A stretch of 64,000 nucleotides of DNA from Massilia sp. Root335 (GTDB lineage Bacteria > Pseudomonadota > Gammaproteobacteria > Burkholderiales > Burkholderiaceae_D): NCBI RefSeq assembly GCF_001425685.1, contig NZ_LMCY01000011.1, forward strand, positions 162,862 through 226,861, in the 5' to 3' direction. How positions within the stretch are numbered: position 1 is the first letter of the stretch; the number at the start of each line of letters is the position of its first letter. Shown here piece after piece: positions 1 to 9,904 of the stretch. A program made the position numbers and the translations under genes. The notes beneath the pieces are model-generated. The model had not been told where the DNA came from. It searched no databases and worked only from the letters and a program-made list of their open reading frames with translations.

Positions 1-1108
1 TCTCGCGCAGCAGTTCCAGCTGGCGTTCCAGCGCGCGCACATTGACCGCGGTGCCCAGCGCGCCCATGTCGTGGTGCATGCACACGCCCTGCAGCGGCAC
101 GCGCTTGCCGTTCAGGATGAAGCCGCGCACCGCGTCGAACACGGCGGTGCGGATGCCGAACGGGGTCTCGACGACGTCCGTCACCTTGCCGTTGTCGGTG
201 ACGGTGGTGACGGCCACGTAGCGCTGCGGGGTCGCGATGCTCCACAGGCGCGGCTGCGGGACCGTCAAGGTCTGCGTGAGCTGGGCCTCGCGGTCCGCCA
301 CGACCTTGGCCGGCGCCGACGCCGTCTGGCGCGCGACCGGCGCCGCGCCGCGCTTGCCGGCGGCGTCGAGCAGATAGATTTCGGTCGCGACCTGCACCTG
401 CGCGGCCTGGCCGTCGCTCTCCACCGTCGTCTGCACGGCGACGGTGGCCGCGTCCCTGGTCACCTGCGGCGTCGTCACGAACGTGCCGTACTGCGCCACG
501 TGCACGGGCGCCGTCTTGACGAGCCAGACGTTGCGGTAGATGCCGCCGCCCGGATACCAGCGCGACGAATCCGGCGGGTTGTCGAGCCGGATCGCCACGA
601 CGTTGTCGCTGCCCGGCTTCGCATACGGCGTCAGGTCCACGCGCCACGACGCATAGCCGTACGGCCAGCCGCCGACGTAGTGCCCGTTGACCCAGACGGC
701 GGCGTGCGACATGGCGCCATCGATGTCCAGGTAGACGCGGCGGCCGGCGTCGCCCGCCGGCAGGGTGAAGTGCTTGCGGTACCAGCCCACGCCCCACCAC
801 GGCAGCTTGCCCGTCTCGCCCGGGTATGCCTGCTTGAACGGTCCCTCGATGCCCCAGTCGTGGGGCAGGTCGAGCTTGCGCCACGCGGCGTCGTCGAAAC
901 CCGGCTGCGCGGCGGGAATGGCCGTCGCCGGGTCCTTGAGCCTGGCGTCGTCGAGCTGGCCGCTGCCGGCCGGATCGCCTTTCGCGAAGCGCCAGCCGGC
1001 GTCGAACGAGAGGCGTTCGCGCACGGGCATGTCGGCCGCCTGTGCGGCGCCGCACAGCAGCGCCACGCCGCACGCGATGATGGAGAGGGAACGGGGAATG
1101 AGCGTCAT
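1..1108 (-). CDS. Secreted glycoside hydrolase family 2 (beta-galactosidase-like), 3' part outside window
   Basis: The first 369 residues are visible; the frame is open to the left edge. Residues 1-25 form a signal peptide (hydrophobic IIACGVALLCG, then AQA before Ala-Asp), so export to the periplasm or beyond is likely. The rest matches the N-terminal sugar-binding jelly roll and the start of the immunoglobulin-like domain of GH2 enzymes: LPHDWGIEGPF, GWYRKHF, VWVNGHYVGGWPYGY and RWYPGGGIYRNVW are typical GH2 blocks. It then reaches the start of the barrel (GKRVPLQGVCMHHDMG). The catalytic glutamates lie beyond the window, so substrate (beta-galactoside, glucuronide or mannoside) cannot be decided. 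The start was chosen because it gives the complete signal peptide; no strong ribosome site precedes it. It is separated by 127 bp from the chemosensory operon upstream and is probably a separate unit. Confidence 0.88.
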   Translation of the reverse strand, partial: MTLIPRSLSIIACGVALLCGAAQAADMPVRERLSFDAGWRFAKGDPAGSGQLDDARLKDPATAIPAAQPGFDDAAWRKLDLPHDWGIEGPFKQAYPGETGKLPWWGVGWYRKHFTLPAGDAGRRVYLDIDGAMSHAAVWVNGHYVGGWPYGYASWRVDLTPYAKPGSDNVVAIRLDNPPDSSRWYPGGGIYRNVWLVKTAPVHVAQYGTFVTTPQVTRDAATVAVQTTVESDGQAAQVQVATEIYLLDAAGKRGAAPVARQTASAPAKVVADREAQLTQTLTVPQPRLWSIATPQRYVAVTTVTDNGKVTDVVETPFGIRTAVFDAVRGFILNGKRVPLQGVCMHHDMGALGTAVNVRALERQLELLRE

Positions 1109-1235
1109 GGTCACGAGATCGGTCGTTGTCGAGGATGTCGAAAGGGAAACCCCTAGTATGGGCCAGCCCTCCCGCGCCCAGCTATATGAATTGGCCGGGC
1201 CGGTATCCAAAAGCGCGATAGCACGCCCCGCCGCC

Positions 1236-4200
1236 TCACGGATGGGCCGGCGCCGTCCCCCGTTTCGCTTCGAATTCGGCGAACGCCTCGCGCACCGCCT
1301 CGTCCAGCTCCTCGTCGATCCACGGCTTGGTCAGGAACTTGAAGATCGCGCCCCGGTTCACCGCATCCGTGACCGACTGCAGGTCCGTGTACCCGGACAG
1401 CACCATGCGCACCGCGTGCGGATACATCTGCTTCACGCGCGCGAGGAATTCGGTGCCGCTCATGCCGCGCATGCGCTGGTCGCACACGATCACCCCGACC
1501 TCGGTGGTGGCAAGCAGCTCGAACGCCTCGCGCGCGCTGGCCGCCACCAGCACGCGGTAGCCGCTGTGGCGCATGGCGCGCCGGATCGCGGCCAGCAGGT
1601 TGACCTCGTCGTCCACGTACAGGAGCGTGCGATGGTAGGGCTGCGGCTGCAGGGCGTCCAGCGCGAGCGCCTTGTCCTCGCGCAGCATGCGCGCGCAGTC
1701 GTCCGCGGGCGCGGGGCGTCCGAACAGATAACCCTGGATCTCGTCGCAGCCGTTCTGCGCCAGCAGCGCCAGCTGCCCTTCCGTCTCCACGCCTTCCGCG
1801 ATCACGTCGAGCCGCAGGCCGTGTCCCATGGCGATCACGGCGCGCGAGATCGCCAGGTCGTCCGGATCGGAGGTCAGGTCGCGCACGAACGACTGGTCGA
1901 GCTTGAGCCGGTCGACCGGGAAGCGCTTGAGGTAATTCAGGTTCGAGTAGCCGGTGCCGAAATCGTCGATCGCGAGGCGCACGCCCATGTCCTTCAGCTT
2001 GCACAGGATGTCCACGGTCTTCTGCGGATCTTCCATCGACGCGCTTTCGGTCAGCTCCAGTTCGAGCAGCCGGGGCTCCAGCCCCGTCTCCGCGAGGATG
2101 CGGCCGACCGTGTCCACGATCCGTTCCGAGAACTGGCGCGCCGACAGGTTGACCGAGACCGGCACCGCGCGCAGCCCGTCGCGCTGCCACGCGCGGCATT
2201 GTTCGCAGGCCTGGCGCAGCACGCGCTCGCCGATGGCCAGGATCAGGCCCGTCTCTTCCGCCAGCGCGATGAAGCGCCCCGGCGGGATCAGCCCCTGTTC
2301 CGGATGCTGCCAGCGCAGCAGCGCCTCGAAGCCGACGATCCGCCCCGTGGAGAGGCTCGCCTGCGGCTGGTAGTACACGGTCAGCTCGCCGCGTTCGAGC
2401 GCGCGCCGCAAGGCGTTTTCGAAGCGGAAGCGCTCATACACGCCGTCGTTCAGTTCCGGACGATAGAAGGCGTAGCGCTCGTCCTTGCTGGCCAGCGCGC
2501 GCTGCAGCGCCGCCTCGGCGTCCTGGTTGAGGCCGTCGTAGTCGTCGGCGTCGTTCGGGAACAGCGCGATGCCGACGCACGGATCGAGGTGCAGCTCTTC
2601 GTCCCCGTAGACGTAGATCCCGTCCATCGTCTCCAGCACCTGGCGCGCCAGCGCGGCCAGCTCCGCCTCGTTCGTGCGCAGCGCGGCGAGCGCGAACGTG
2701 CGCTCGCCCGTGCGCGCGACCGTCAGATCGCCGTGCGCCAGTTCGCTCAGGCGCGACGCGGCCTGGCGCAGCAGCGCCTGTTCGGCCTCCAGTCCCAGGC
2801 TGGCGCGGATCACCTGCAGGCGCGTCATCCGCAGCAGCATGTAGCCCAGCAGCGGCTTGCCGTCGGCGACGCGCGCCTGCATCTGGCGCACGCGGTCGCG
2901 CAGCAGCACGTCGTTCGGCAGGCCGGTCTCGCGGTCGAAGTTGGAAAGGTAGCGCAGCTTTTCCTCGGCGCGGCGCAGCTCCGTCACGTCCATCCCGGTC
3001 GTGACCACGTATTGCACCGAGCCGTCGGCGCGGCGCAGCATCGTCGAGGACCAGATCACGGAACGCACGCTGCCGTCGCGCGCGAGCCATTCGCCGCTCT
3101 GCTGCACGGGAACGGCGCCGGCCGGCGACGCGTTGAATTCCACGGGCGCGTTGTCGGCGCGGCGGAACAGGTCGCGGAACGGCCGGCCCAGCACCTCGTC
3201 CGCGCGCCAGCCAGAACTCTGTTCGCAGGCCGGGTTGAACAGGCGGATATTGCCGTCGCCGTCGAACACGCAGACGAGGGCCCCGGACAGGTTCACGACG
3301 GCCGACAGCAGCGCGCGCTCCGACTCCAGCGCCGCCGTGCGTTCGTCCACCAGCCGTTCCATGTTCCCGTACAGGTGCGCGCGTTCGATCGCGACGGCGA
3401 TCTGGCTGCCGACCGTCTCCAGCACCTGGCGGTCGTCGTCGGCGAGCGCCCCGTCGCCGAGGGTCAGGCACATCATCCCGCGATTGCGCACGCCGGTGGT
3501 GAGCGGCACGCGCAGGCTGGGCTCCCCGCGGCACGTGGCGCGCGCCACGCCGGCCGGCTGGCCCGGCACGACCGTGCACTCGCATGGCGCCACCGCGGCG
3601 CCGGTGGCGTCGCGGGCGACGGCGAACGCGGGCCGGCCGTCGACACCCAGCAGCCGGATCGTCGCACCCGTCACGCCCGGCAGGTCCAGCACGCGGTCGA
3701 GCGCGCGCTCGGCCACGTCCTGTTCCGACAGCACCGGGTTGATCGCCTCGGCGACGCGGTACAGCCCTTCGAGCGACTGGTAGGAATGCTTGATGCGTTC
3801 CTGCTGGGTACGCAGCTGCTCCGTCATGTGGATCGCTTCTTCGTACGTCGAGATCAGGAGGTCGAAGATCTGCTGGCGTTCCGCGGTGATGAAATGGGTC
3901 TGGCCGCCCAGGCTGATCTTCATCCCCAGCTGCACCCGCTCGTTGGAGCGCAGCGCGCGGTTGGCCAGGATGAAGCGGATGCGGCCCAGCAGGTAGTCGG
4001 CCTCGAACGGCTTGCGGATGAAGTTGTCGGCGCCGCAGTCCAGGCCCTTGATCACGTCGTACAGGCTGGAGAGGGACGTGAGCAGGATCACCGGGATGTC
4101 GCGCAGCGCCTCGTCCTTCTTGATCGCCTGGCACATCTCGAAGCCGTCCATGCGCGGCATCGCGATGTCGGTCACGATCAGCGTGGGCGCACGCTCGCGC

Positions 4201-4349
4201 GCGGCCTCCAGGCCCGCGCGGCCGTCGACGGCCACGCGCACGCGAAAGCCGGCCTTGGCCAGCAGTTGCGCCAGCTGGCGGGCCTGGGTGGCGCTGTCCT
4301 CCACCACCAGGATCTCGATGTCCTGCGCGTTGTCGGGAGACGGGTTCAT
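1236..4349 (-). CDS. REC-GAF-PAS-GGDEF(degenerate)-EAL-REC cyclic-di-GMP phosphodiesterase, output of the chemosensory operon
   Basis: 1037 residues. An N-terminal receiver (phospho-acceptor Asp61 in TDIAMPRMDG) is followed by a GAF domain (about 190-345), a PAS domain (about 355-480), a GGDEF-like domain whose signature has decayed to TGERTF (about residue 546), an EAL domain (about 655-900) and a C-terminal receiver (Asp about 956, CDQRMRG, KPW tail). The EAL domain keeps EALLRW, NLSARQF, LTES, DDFGTGYS, EGVE and QGY, so c-di-GMP hydrolysis is expected, while cyclase activity is not. The start is the ATG overlapping the cheB stop by four bases; longer upstream frames run through cheB. As last gene after cheA-REC and cheB it sits where wspR sits in Wsp operons. 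CheA probably phosphorylates the first receiver; the role of the second is unknown. Confidence 0.93.
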   Translation of the reverse strand: MNPSPDNAQDIEILVVEDSATQARQLAQLLAKAGFRVRVAVDGRAGLEAARERAPTLIVTDIAMPRMDGFEMCQAIKKDEALRDIPVILLTSLSSLYDVIKGLDCGADNFIRKPFEADYLLGRIRFILANRALRSNERVQLGMKISLGGQTHFITAERQQIFDLLISTYEEAIHMTEQLRTQQERIKHSYQSLEGLYRVAEAINPVLSEQDVAERALDRVLDLPGVTGATIRLLGVDGRPAFAVARDATGAAVAPCECTVVPGQPAGVARATCRGEPSLRVPLTTGVRNRGMMCLTLGDGALADDDRQVLETVGSQIAVAIERAHLYGNMERLVDERTAALESERALLSAVVNLSGALVCVFDGDGNIRLFNPACEQSSGWRADEVLGRPFRDLFRRADNAPVEFNASPAGAVPVQQSGEWLARDGSVRSVIWSSTMLRRADGSVQYVVTTGMDVTELRRAEEKLRYLSNFDRETGLPNDVLLRDRVRQMQARVADGKPLLGYMLLRMTRLQVIRASLGLEAEQALLRQAASRLSELAHGDLTVARTGERTFALAALRTNEAELAALARQVLETMDGIYVYGDEELHLDPCVGIALFPNDADDYDGLNQDAEAALQRALASKDERYAFYRPELNDGVYERFRFENALRRALERGELTVYYQPQASLSTGRIVGFEALLRWQHPEQGLIPPGRFIALAEETGLILAIGERVLRQACEQCRAWQRDGLRAVPVSVNLSARQFSERIVDTVGRILAETGLEPRLLELELTESASMEDPQKTVDILCKLKDMGVRLAIDDFGTGYSNLNYLKRFPVDRLKLDQSFVRDLTSDPDDLAISRAVIAMGHGLRLDVIAEGVETEGQLALLAQNGCDEIQGYLFGRPAPADDCARMLREDKALALDALQPQPYHRTLLYVDDEVNLLAAIRRAMRHSGYRVLVAASAREAFELLATTEVGVIVCDQRMRGMSGTEFLARVKQMYPHAVRMVLSGYTDLQSVTDAVNRGAIFKFLTKPWIDEELDEAVREAFAEFEAKRGTAPAHP

Positions 4350-5404
4350 GGGGGGTCTCCATTCGTTGGAAAAACGGTGGACGGAAACGGCTCGGCGGGC
4401 AGGCGCGCCAGCACCTTGCCGATTTCCGCCGGCTCGAGCACCAGCATCGCGGCGTCGAGGCGCAAGGCTTCGCCGGGCATGCCGTACACGACGGAGCTGG
4501 CGCGGTCCTGGGCGATCGTCAGCGCGCCCTGCTCGCGCAGCTGCTTGAGTTCCGCCGCCCCGTCCTTGCCCATGCCGGTCAGGAGGACGGCCGCGGTGGC
4601 CGGGCGCAGTTCGGCATCGATGTTGCGGAACAGGTAGGACACGGACGGGCACATGCCGTGTTCCGGCGGCGCCTGCAGCAGCCGGCACACGAGTCCCGGA
4701 CCGATGGCCGCCTGCCAGCTTTCGGGCACGAGGTAGGCCCGTCCGCCGGCCAGCGGCATGCCGTCCTGGATCACCTCCACCGGATAGCCGGCGGCGTCGG
4801 CCAGCCACGCGGCCAGGCCGTCCATGAAGCCGGGTGCGAGGTGCTGGACCATCACCACGGGCAGCGGAAAGCCGGCCGGCAGTTCGGCCAGGATGTCGCG
4901 CAGGACGGTCGGTCCGCCGGTCGACGCGCCGATGGCGACCAGCCGCCGCGCCGATCCGTGCAGCGGCCGCGCCGCGCGCCGCGCATCGCCCCAGCGCCGC
5001 ACCACCCGCACCTCGGCCATCGCCTTCACGGTGCGCACGAGCGCGCGGGCGCTGTCGGCATGCGCCGGATTGCCGACGCCGTACGGACGCCGCACCAGCA
5101 CCAGCGCGCCCGCCTCGATCGCACGGAAGCTGGCGTCGACCTCGGCCCGGTCGTCGCTGCCGCTGACGACGACGATGCGCGTGGGGCACGCCTGCATGAT
5201 GCGGCGGATCGCCTCGTAGCCGTCCATGCGCGGCATCTGCAGGTCCATCGTGATCACGTCCGGACTGAGTTCGTGCGCCATCCGCAGCGCCTCCTCGCCG
5301 TCGGCGGCGCAGCCCACCACCGCCAGGCCGGGCGCCGTGCCGAGGATGTGCACGAGCAGTTCGCGCACCGAATTCGAATCGTCGACGACGAGGACCCGGA
5401 TCAT
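4346..5404 (-). CDS. cheB: CheB-type receiver-methylesterase (WspF-like)
   Basis: 352 residues: receiver domain (Asp54 in ITMDLQMPRMDG), linker, then a CheB methylesterase domain. The esterase triad is visible as Ser in AIGASTGGP (about 160), His in VMVQHLAPGF (about 186) and Asp in GMGKDG (about 281). It should remove methyl groups from glutamates of the neighbouring chemoreceptor when its receiver is phosphorylated by CheA, giving adaptation. It overlaps cheA by ATGA at its start and the EAL gene by ATGA at its end, so the three are translationally coupled. Length and order match wspF; a classical flagellar cheB would sit with cheY and motility genes, none of which are here. Confidence 0.94.
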   Translation of the reverse strand: MIRVLVVDDSNSVRELLVHILGTAPGLAVVGCAADGEEALRMAHELSPDVITMDLQMPRMDGYEAIRRIMQACPTRIVVVSGSDDRAEVDASFRAIEAGALVLVRRPYGVGNPAHADSARALVRTVKAMAEVRVVRRWGDARRAARPLHGSARRLVAIGASTGGPTVLRDILAELPAGFPLPVVMVQHLAPGFMDGLAAWLADAAGYPVEVIQDGMPLAGGRAYLVPESWQAAIGPGLVCRLLQAPPEHGMCPSVSYLFRNIDAELRPATAAVLLTGMGKDGAAELKQLREQGALTIAQDRASSVVYGMPGEALRLDAAMLVLEPAEIGKVLARLPAEPFPSTVFPTNGDPP

Positions 5405-7626
5405 GGCGCCTCCATCCCCGCGACCCGGCGCACGGTCGCCAGCAGGCGGTCCTGGTCGAAGCTGCCCTTGGTGAAATAGGCGTCCGCGCCGGCGCGCAGA
5501 CCCGCCTCGCGCTGTTCCGGCGTCTGCAGCGACGTCACCAGGATCACCGGCAGCTCGGCCGTGGCCGGATTGGCCCGGATCGCGGCGGTGAGCGCCAGGC
5601 CGTCCATGTTCGGCATCTCGACGTCGCTGACGACCGCGTCGTAATTGCCGGCGCGCAGCCGCGACAACGCGTCCAGGCCGTCGACCGCCGTGTCGACGCC
5701 GCATCCGGCGCCTTCCAGGATGTGCTTGAGCAGCAGGCGCGACGTGACGGAATCCTCGACGACGAGCACGCGCCGCGGCCCGGCCACCGGCGCCGCCGCC
5801 GCCGGCGCGCCGGACGTGCCGGTCAGCCCGCGCGCGGCGACGTCGTCCAGCGCGATCACGGGCGCCAGCATGCCGTCCCCCAGTTGCGCCGCCCCGCTGA
5901 AATAACGCACGCGGCGCAACAGCGGGCCGAAGCTCTTGGGCAGCAGGTCCTGCTCGGCGACGATGGCGTCGGCCAGCATGCCGAACGACTGGCCGCCCGC
6001 CGTCGCGACGATCACGACGCCACGGCCCTCCTCCTGCCCGGGCCGGGCCGTCCCGAACAGCGCGGCGAGCCGCACGAGCGGCAGCACCCGCGTCCCCGCC
6101 AGCACGGTTTCCCTGCCCTCGACCGTGCGGATCTCGGCCTGCGCCTCGCTGCGCACCGCTTCGAGGCCCGCCAGCGGCACGGCGTAGCGCGCGCCGGCGA
6201 CGTCGACGACGAGCGCGCGCAGGCTCGCCACGCCCACCGGCAGCAGCAGTTCGAACGACGCGCCGGCGCCGGGCGCCGTCGCGACCACGAGCTGGCCGCC
6301 GCTGGCCGCCACCTTGTCGGCCACGATCGCCAGCCCCACGCCCCGTCCGGACACGGGCGTGACCTCGGCGCGGGTCGACACGCCGGCGCGCAGCGCCAGG
6401 TGCACGCGCTGCTGCTCGCTCATCTGCGCCAGCTCGGCGTCCGTCAGCCCCGCGCGCCGGGCGGCCGCCTGCGCGACGGCCTCGATATCGATTCCGGCGC
6501 CGTCGTCGGCGACCCGCACCGACACCATCCGCGCGTCGCGCTGGGCGACGACGATCTCGATGCGGCCCACCGGGTCCTTGCCGGCCCCGGTGCGCTGCGC
6601 GGGCGTCTCGATCCCGTGGTCGACCGCATTGGTGACGAGATGGATCAGCGCTTCGCGCACGACGCCCAGCACGCGCCGGTCGATGTCCACGTCGGCGCCC
6701 CGGGTCTCGAGCCGGACCTCCTTGCCGTGCCCGCGCGCCAGGTTGCGCACGAGCGCCGGCAGCTCGTTCAGCGCCGCGGCGGACGGCACCAGCGCCGTTT
6801 CCAGCGCGGCGTCGAACAGGCGCGCGCGCACGCCGTGCAGCTCCTTGCCCGTGTGTTCCAGTCGCGCGGCCAGCCGGGTGCACGCGAGTTCCAGGTCCGC
6901 GCCGTCGTCGGCGCCGATGGCGGCCGGGCCTTCGCGCCGCCGGGTCGCGATCCCGGCCGCGATCCCGCGCAATTCCTCGACGTGGTGGCGCAGCTTGAGT
7001 TCGACCGGCAGCAGCGCCTCGGCGTGCGCGCGGATCGAATCGATGCAGCGGCCGTCGACGCGGATGCGTTCGCCCGGGTCGTCGTCGGCCGCGTCGGCGG
7101 TGCCGGCGTCCGGTTCGTCGTCCGGTTCGTCGTCCGCACCGTGGTCCGGCGCCGCCGCCGGCACGGGCACGCCGGCGGCGGCAGCGGGCAGCGGCGCGTC
7201 GGCCGGCGCCGGCCGGGCGGACGCCTGCGCCGGCAGCGCGCGCGCGGCGGCATCGACCTGCGCCGCCAGCAGACCCGCCACCTTGCGGCTGCGCAGGCCC
7301 GGCGCATCGACGACCTGGCGCGCGGCGGCGGCGGCCTTGTGCAGCAGGTCGAACTGTTCGGCCGTCGCGTGCGCGCCGGTCTCGCGCGCCGCCGCCAGCA
7401 CGCCTTCCAGCGCGTGGCACAGCCGCTCCAGTTCGAGCTCGTCGACGGTGCGCGCCGCGCCCTTGAGCGTGTGCAGCACCTTGAGGACGCGCTCGTGCAG
7501 CGCGGCGCGCTGGGGCTCGGGCGCCTGCTCGAGCGCGACCAGCCCGACGTCGATCTGCGCCAGGTGCTCGCGCGCCTCTTCGGTGAAGATGCCGCGCAAC
7601 CGCTGCTGGAACTGCTCGTCGGTCAT
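5401..7626 (-). CDS. cheA: Hybrid chemotaxis histidine kinase CheA-REC (WspE-like)
   Basis: 741 residues. The Hpt domain carries the phosphorylated His52 in HTLKGAART. A Pro/Ala/Asp-rich linker follows (about 130-215), then the dimerisation segment, a HATPase domain (HLVTNAVDHGIE near 326, then a VGLAIV-type G box), a CheW-like coupling domain (about 470-600) and a C-terminal receiver (Asp about 667 in SDVEMPNMDG). The fused receiver and the size are those of WspE-type kinases. The kinase should phosphorylate its own receiver, CheB and the receivers of the EAL protein. The start eight bases after the receptor stop was preferred over an in-frame start further upstream that lies inside the mcp gene. 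It overlaps cheB by ATGA. Confidence 0.95.
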   Translation of the reverse strand: MTDEQFQQRLRGIFTEEAREHLAQIDVGLVALEQAPEPQRAALHERVLKVLHTLKGAARTVDELELERLCHALEGVLAAARETGAHATAEQFDLLHKAAAAARQVVDAPGLRSRKVAGLLAAQVDAAARALPAQASARPAPADAPLPAAAAGVPVPAAAPDHGADDEPDDEPDAGTADAADDDPGERIRVDGRCIDSIRAHAEALLPVELKLRHHVEELRGIAAGIATRRREGPAAIGADDGADLELACTRLAARLEHTGKELHGVRARLFDAALETALVPSAAALNELPALVRNLARGHGKEVRLETRGADVDIDRRVLGVVREALIHLVTNAVDHGIETPAQRTGAGKDPVGRIEIVVAQRDARMVSVRVADDGAGIDIEAVAQAAARRAGLTDAELAQMSEQQRVHLALRAGVSTRAEVTPVSGRGVGLAIVADKVAASGGQLVVATAPGAGASFELLLPVGVASLRALVVDVAGARYAVPLAGLEAVRSEAQAEIRTVEGRETVLAGTRVLPLVRLAALFGTARPGQEEGRGVVIVATAGGQSFGMLADAIVAEQDLLPKSFGPLLRRVRYFSGAAQLGDGMLAPVIALDDVAARGLTGTSGAPAAAAPVAGPRRVLVVEDSVTSRLLLKHILEGAGCGVDTAVDGLDALSRLRAGNYDAVVSDVEMPNMDGLALTAAIRANPATAELPVILVTSLQTPEQREAGLRAGADAYFTKGSFDQDRLLATVRRVAGMEAP

Positions 7627-7633
7627 CGCGCGG

Positions 7634-9268
7634 TCACAGCTGGAAGCGGTCCATGGTCTGGCGCAGCGACAGCCCCAGCGCATGCAGGTTGCGGGCCGAC
7701 GCCTCCGCCTGGCGCGAGCCGGCCGCATTTTCCGCGCTGGCCTGCTGGATGTTCTCCATCGCCAGCGCCACCTGGTCCATGCCGGCCAGCTGCTGCTGGC
7801 TCGACACGGCGATCTGCACGGCCGCCTGCGCGGCCTCCGTCATGTTGTCCGTCAGCCCGCGGATCGCCTGCCCGGCCTGGGTCGTCTGCTCGACGCCCTG
7901 CGCCACCGTCTTGGCGCCCTGCTCCGTGATCATCACGGCCGCGCCCACGCTCTTCTGGATCTCGCCGAGGATCTCGCGCACCTGGCGCGTGGCCTGGCGC
8001 GACTGCTCCGCCAGGCTCTTGACTTCCTGCGCCACGACGGCGAACCCCTTGCCGTGCTCGCCGGCCTTGGCGGCCTCGATCGCCGCGTTCACGGCCAGCA
8101 GGTTCGACTGCTCGGCCAGGCTGGCGACGGTCGCGGTGATTTCGCCGATCGCGTGGCTGCGTTCGGACAGGCGCACGACCGTGCCGGCGATCGCTTCCAT
8201 TTTTTCCTGGATGGTCTGCATGCCCTTCATGCTCTCCTCCAGCGCGCGGCGGCCGTCGGCGGCCGTGCGCGCCGCCTGCTGCGCCGCGTCGGACACGGCG
8301 CGCGACTTTTCGGACGCCAGCAGCGACGTCTGCTTGACCTCCTCGACCGTGGCCGTGGTCTCGCTGACGGCGGCCGCCGTCTCGGCCGTGCTGGCCGCCG
8401 CCTGCGCGCTGCTGGACATGATCTCGCTCGCGGCGCCGGTCAGCGTGGCGACGCCGCTGGTGGTCTCGGCGGCCAGGCCGCGCCACGACCGGACCATGCC
8501 GTCCAGCGCACGCAGCAACTGTCCCACCTCGTCGCGGCTGCCGTTGGCCGGCACGTCGACACGCAGGTCGCCGGTCGCGATGCGCGCGGCCACCACCGTC
8601 GCCTGGCGCAGCGGCGTCGCGATCGCGCGGTTGAGCCAGTACGCCAGGACGATCGCCAGCAGCACGGCCGCCAGGTTCACGGCGATCAGCGTGGCGCCCG
8701 CGTTCTCCACGAGCGCCGCGCCGTCGCGCATGCGCTCCTGCGCCTGCGCCAGCTGCTTCGCGCCGATGTCGTCGGCGATGCCCTTGAGCCGGTCGAACGT
8801 GTTCTGGAGCCGGCCCGTCGCCGCTTCCCCGGCGGTGGCGCGCTGGCCCGCCTTGACGGCCGCCAGCACGTCGCTGTCGCGCACGGCGCCGTAGTCCTTG
8901 TACGCGCCGGCCAGGCGCGCATAGTCGGCGGCAAAACCCTGGTCCGTCTGCGTGAATGCGGCCAGGTCGCCCAGCAGGCCGCGGATCGTGGCCTCTTCCG
9001 CTTCCAGCTGGCGCCCGAAGCCCGCCTGCGTGGTGCTGCCGGCGACCAGCGTCGACAACAGGGCCACGCGCTCGCGGTTGATCGCGCCGCGCAGTTCCAG
9101 CACCTTGAGCACGATCGCCAGGTCGTCATTGAACAGCTGTTGCTGCGCCGCGCGCTGGCGCGCGAGGCCGGCGTAGGACGAGGCGCTGGTCAGCGCCATC
9201 GCCACGACGAGCAGGCCGAAACCGAGCATCAGTTTCGCGCGGGTGGACAGGTCGGCAAGCGTGGGCAT
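7634..9268 (-). CDS. Methyl-accepting chemoreceptor (WspA-like)
   Basis: 544 residues. A first membrane helix (about 12-33) precedes a short helical periplasmic region (about 35-185), a second membrane helix (about 190-213), a HAMP domain and a cytoplasmic coiled-coil signalling domain. The hairpin tip, around residues 400-420, contains [18 protein letters not shown], the strongly conserved kinase/CheW contact region. The periplasmic part resembles a four-helix-bundle sensor, so a surface or envelope cue is plausible, but the ligand is not readable. It lies between a cheW and the cheA gene, with 7 bp to cheA and 15 bp to cheW. Length (541-544) and operon position match WspA. Confidence 0.93.
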   Translation of the reverse strand: MPTLADLSTRAKLMLGFGLLVVAMALTSASSYAGLARQRAAQQQLFNDDLAIVLKVLELRGAINRERVALLSTLVAGSTTQAGFGRQLEAEEATIRGLLGDLAAFTQTDQGFAADYARLAGAYKDYGAVRDSDVLAAVKAGQRATAGEAATGRLQNTFDRLKGIADDIGAKQLAQAQERMRDGAALVENAGATLIAVNLAAVLLAIVLAYWLNRAIATPLRQATVVAARIATGDLRVDVPANGSRDEVGQLLRALDGMVRSWRGLAAETTSGVATLTGAASEIMSSSAQAAASTAETAAAVSETTATVEEVKQTSLLASEKSRAVSDAAQQAARTAADGRRALEESMKGMQTIQEKMEAIAGTVVRLSERSHAIGEITATVASLAEQSNLLAVNAAIEAAKAGEHGKGFAVVAQEVKSLAEQSRQATRQVREILGEIQKSVGAAVMITEQGAKTVAQGVEQTTQAGQAIRGLTDNMTEAAQAAVQIAVSSQQQLAGMDQVALAMENIQQASAENAAGSRQAEASARNLHALGLSLRQTMDRFQL

Positions 9269-9283
9269 GAAAAATCTCCAGTA

Positions 9284-9904
9284 TCAGTGGTCCGCATTCA
9301 CGACCAGGGTGGTATCGGCAAGCAGGCGCCGCGCGTCGAGCAGCGCGGTGCGGTCTCGGGCGACGCCCAGCAGGTAGCTGGCGTCCGGGTCGGCCAGCAT
9401 CGGCAGGCTGTGGCCCATGTCTTCGGGGGCGAAACGGCGGGCGCCGTCGATCGCGTCGGCCAGCACGGCGAACCGGTTGTCCTCGCCGCGCAGCACGATG
9501 AGGGCGCCGGGTTCGGCCAGTTCGGACAACGGCAGGGCAAGCAGCACGCGCAGGTCGAGCACGGCCAGCACCTCGCCCTCCCACATCGTGATGCCGGCCA
9601 CGTGATCCGGAACGCCGGGCAGCAGGGTCAGGGGCAGCAACGGCAGCACGCGTGCGACCCACGCGGTGTCGAACGCATAGCGCTCGCCGCCGCAGCGGAA
9701 TGCCAGCACCTCCACGCCGCCGGCCGGTTCCTGCGCCGGCGCGGCGGCGATGGCGGCCAGCGCGGCGGCGCGGTCGGCGAGCAGGCGTTCCTGGGCGGCC
9801 GGATCGGCGCGGTCGAGCGCGGCCAGCGCGGCGGCCGCCGCCTCGAGCCGGCGCGACAAGGCGGCCCAGTCGAAGGCAGGGATGTCGTTCGGCATATCGG
9901 TCAT
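9284..9904 (-). CDS. cheW: CheW-like coupling protein
   Basis: 206 residues. An N-terminal alanine-rich helical stretch of about 60 residues precedes a single CheW domain (VLAFRCGGERYAFDTAWV ... GITMWEGEVLAVLDLRVLL ... VLADAIDG). It should bridge the receptor and CheA-REC. The ATG overlaps the cheR stop in an ATGA, which decides the start, though a Met three codons later is also possible. The N-terminal extension with a Leu/Ala heptad-like pattern is longer than in minimal CheW proteins of about 150 residues, as in WspB/WspD homologues. Confidence 0.92.
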   Translation of the reverse strand: MTDMPNDIPAFDWAALSRRLEAAAAALAALDRADPAAQERLLADRAAALAAIAAAPAQEPAGGVEVLAFRCGGERYAFDTAWVARVLPLLPLTLLPGVPDHVAGITMWEGEVLAVLDLRVLLALPLSELAEPGALIVLRGEDNRFAVLADAIDGARRFAPEDMGHSLPMLADPDASYLLGVARDRTALLDARRLLADTTLVVNADH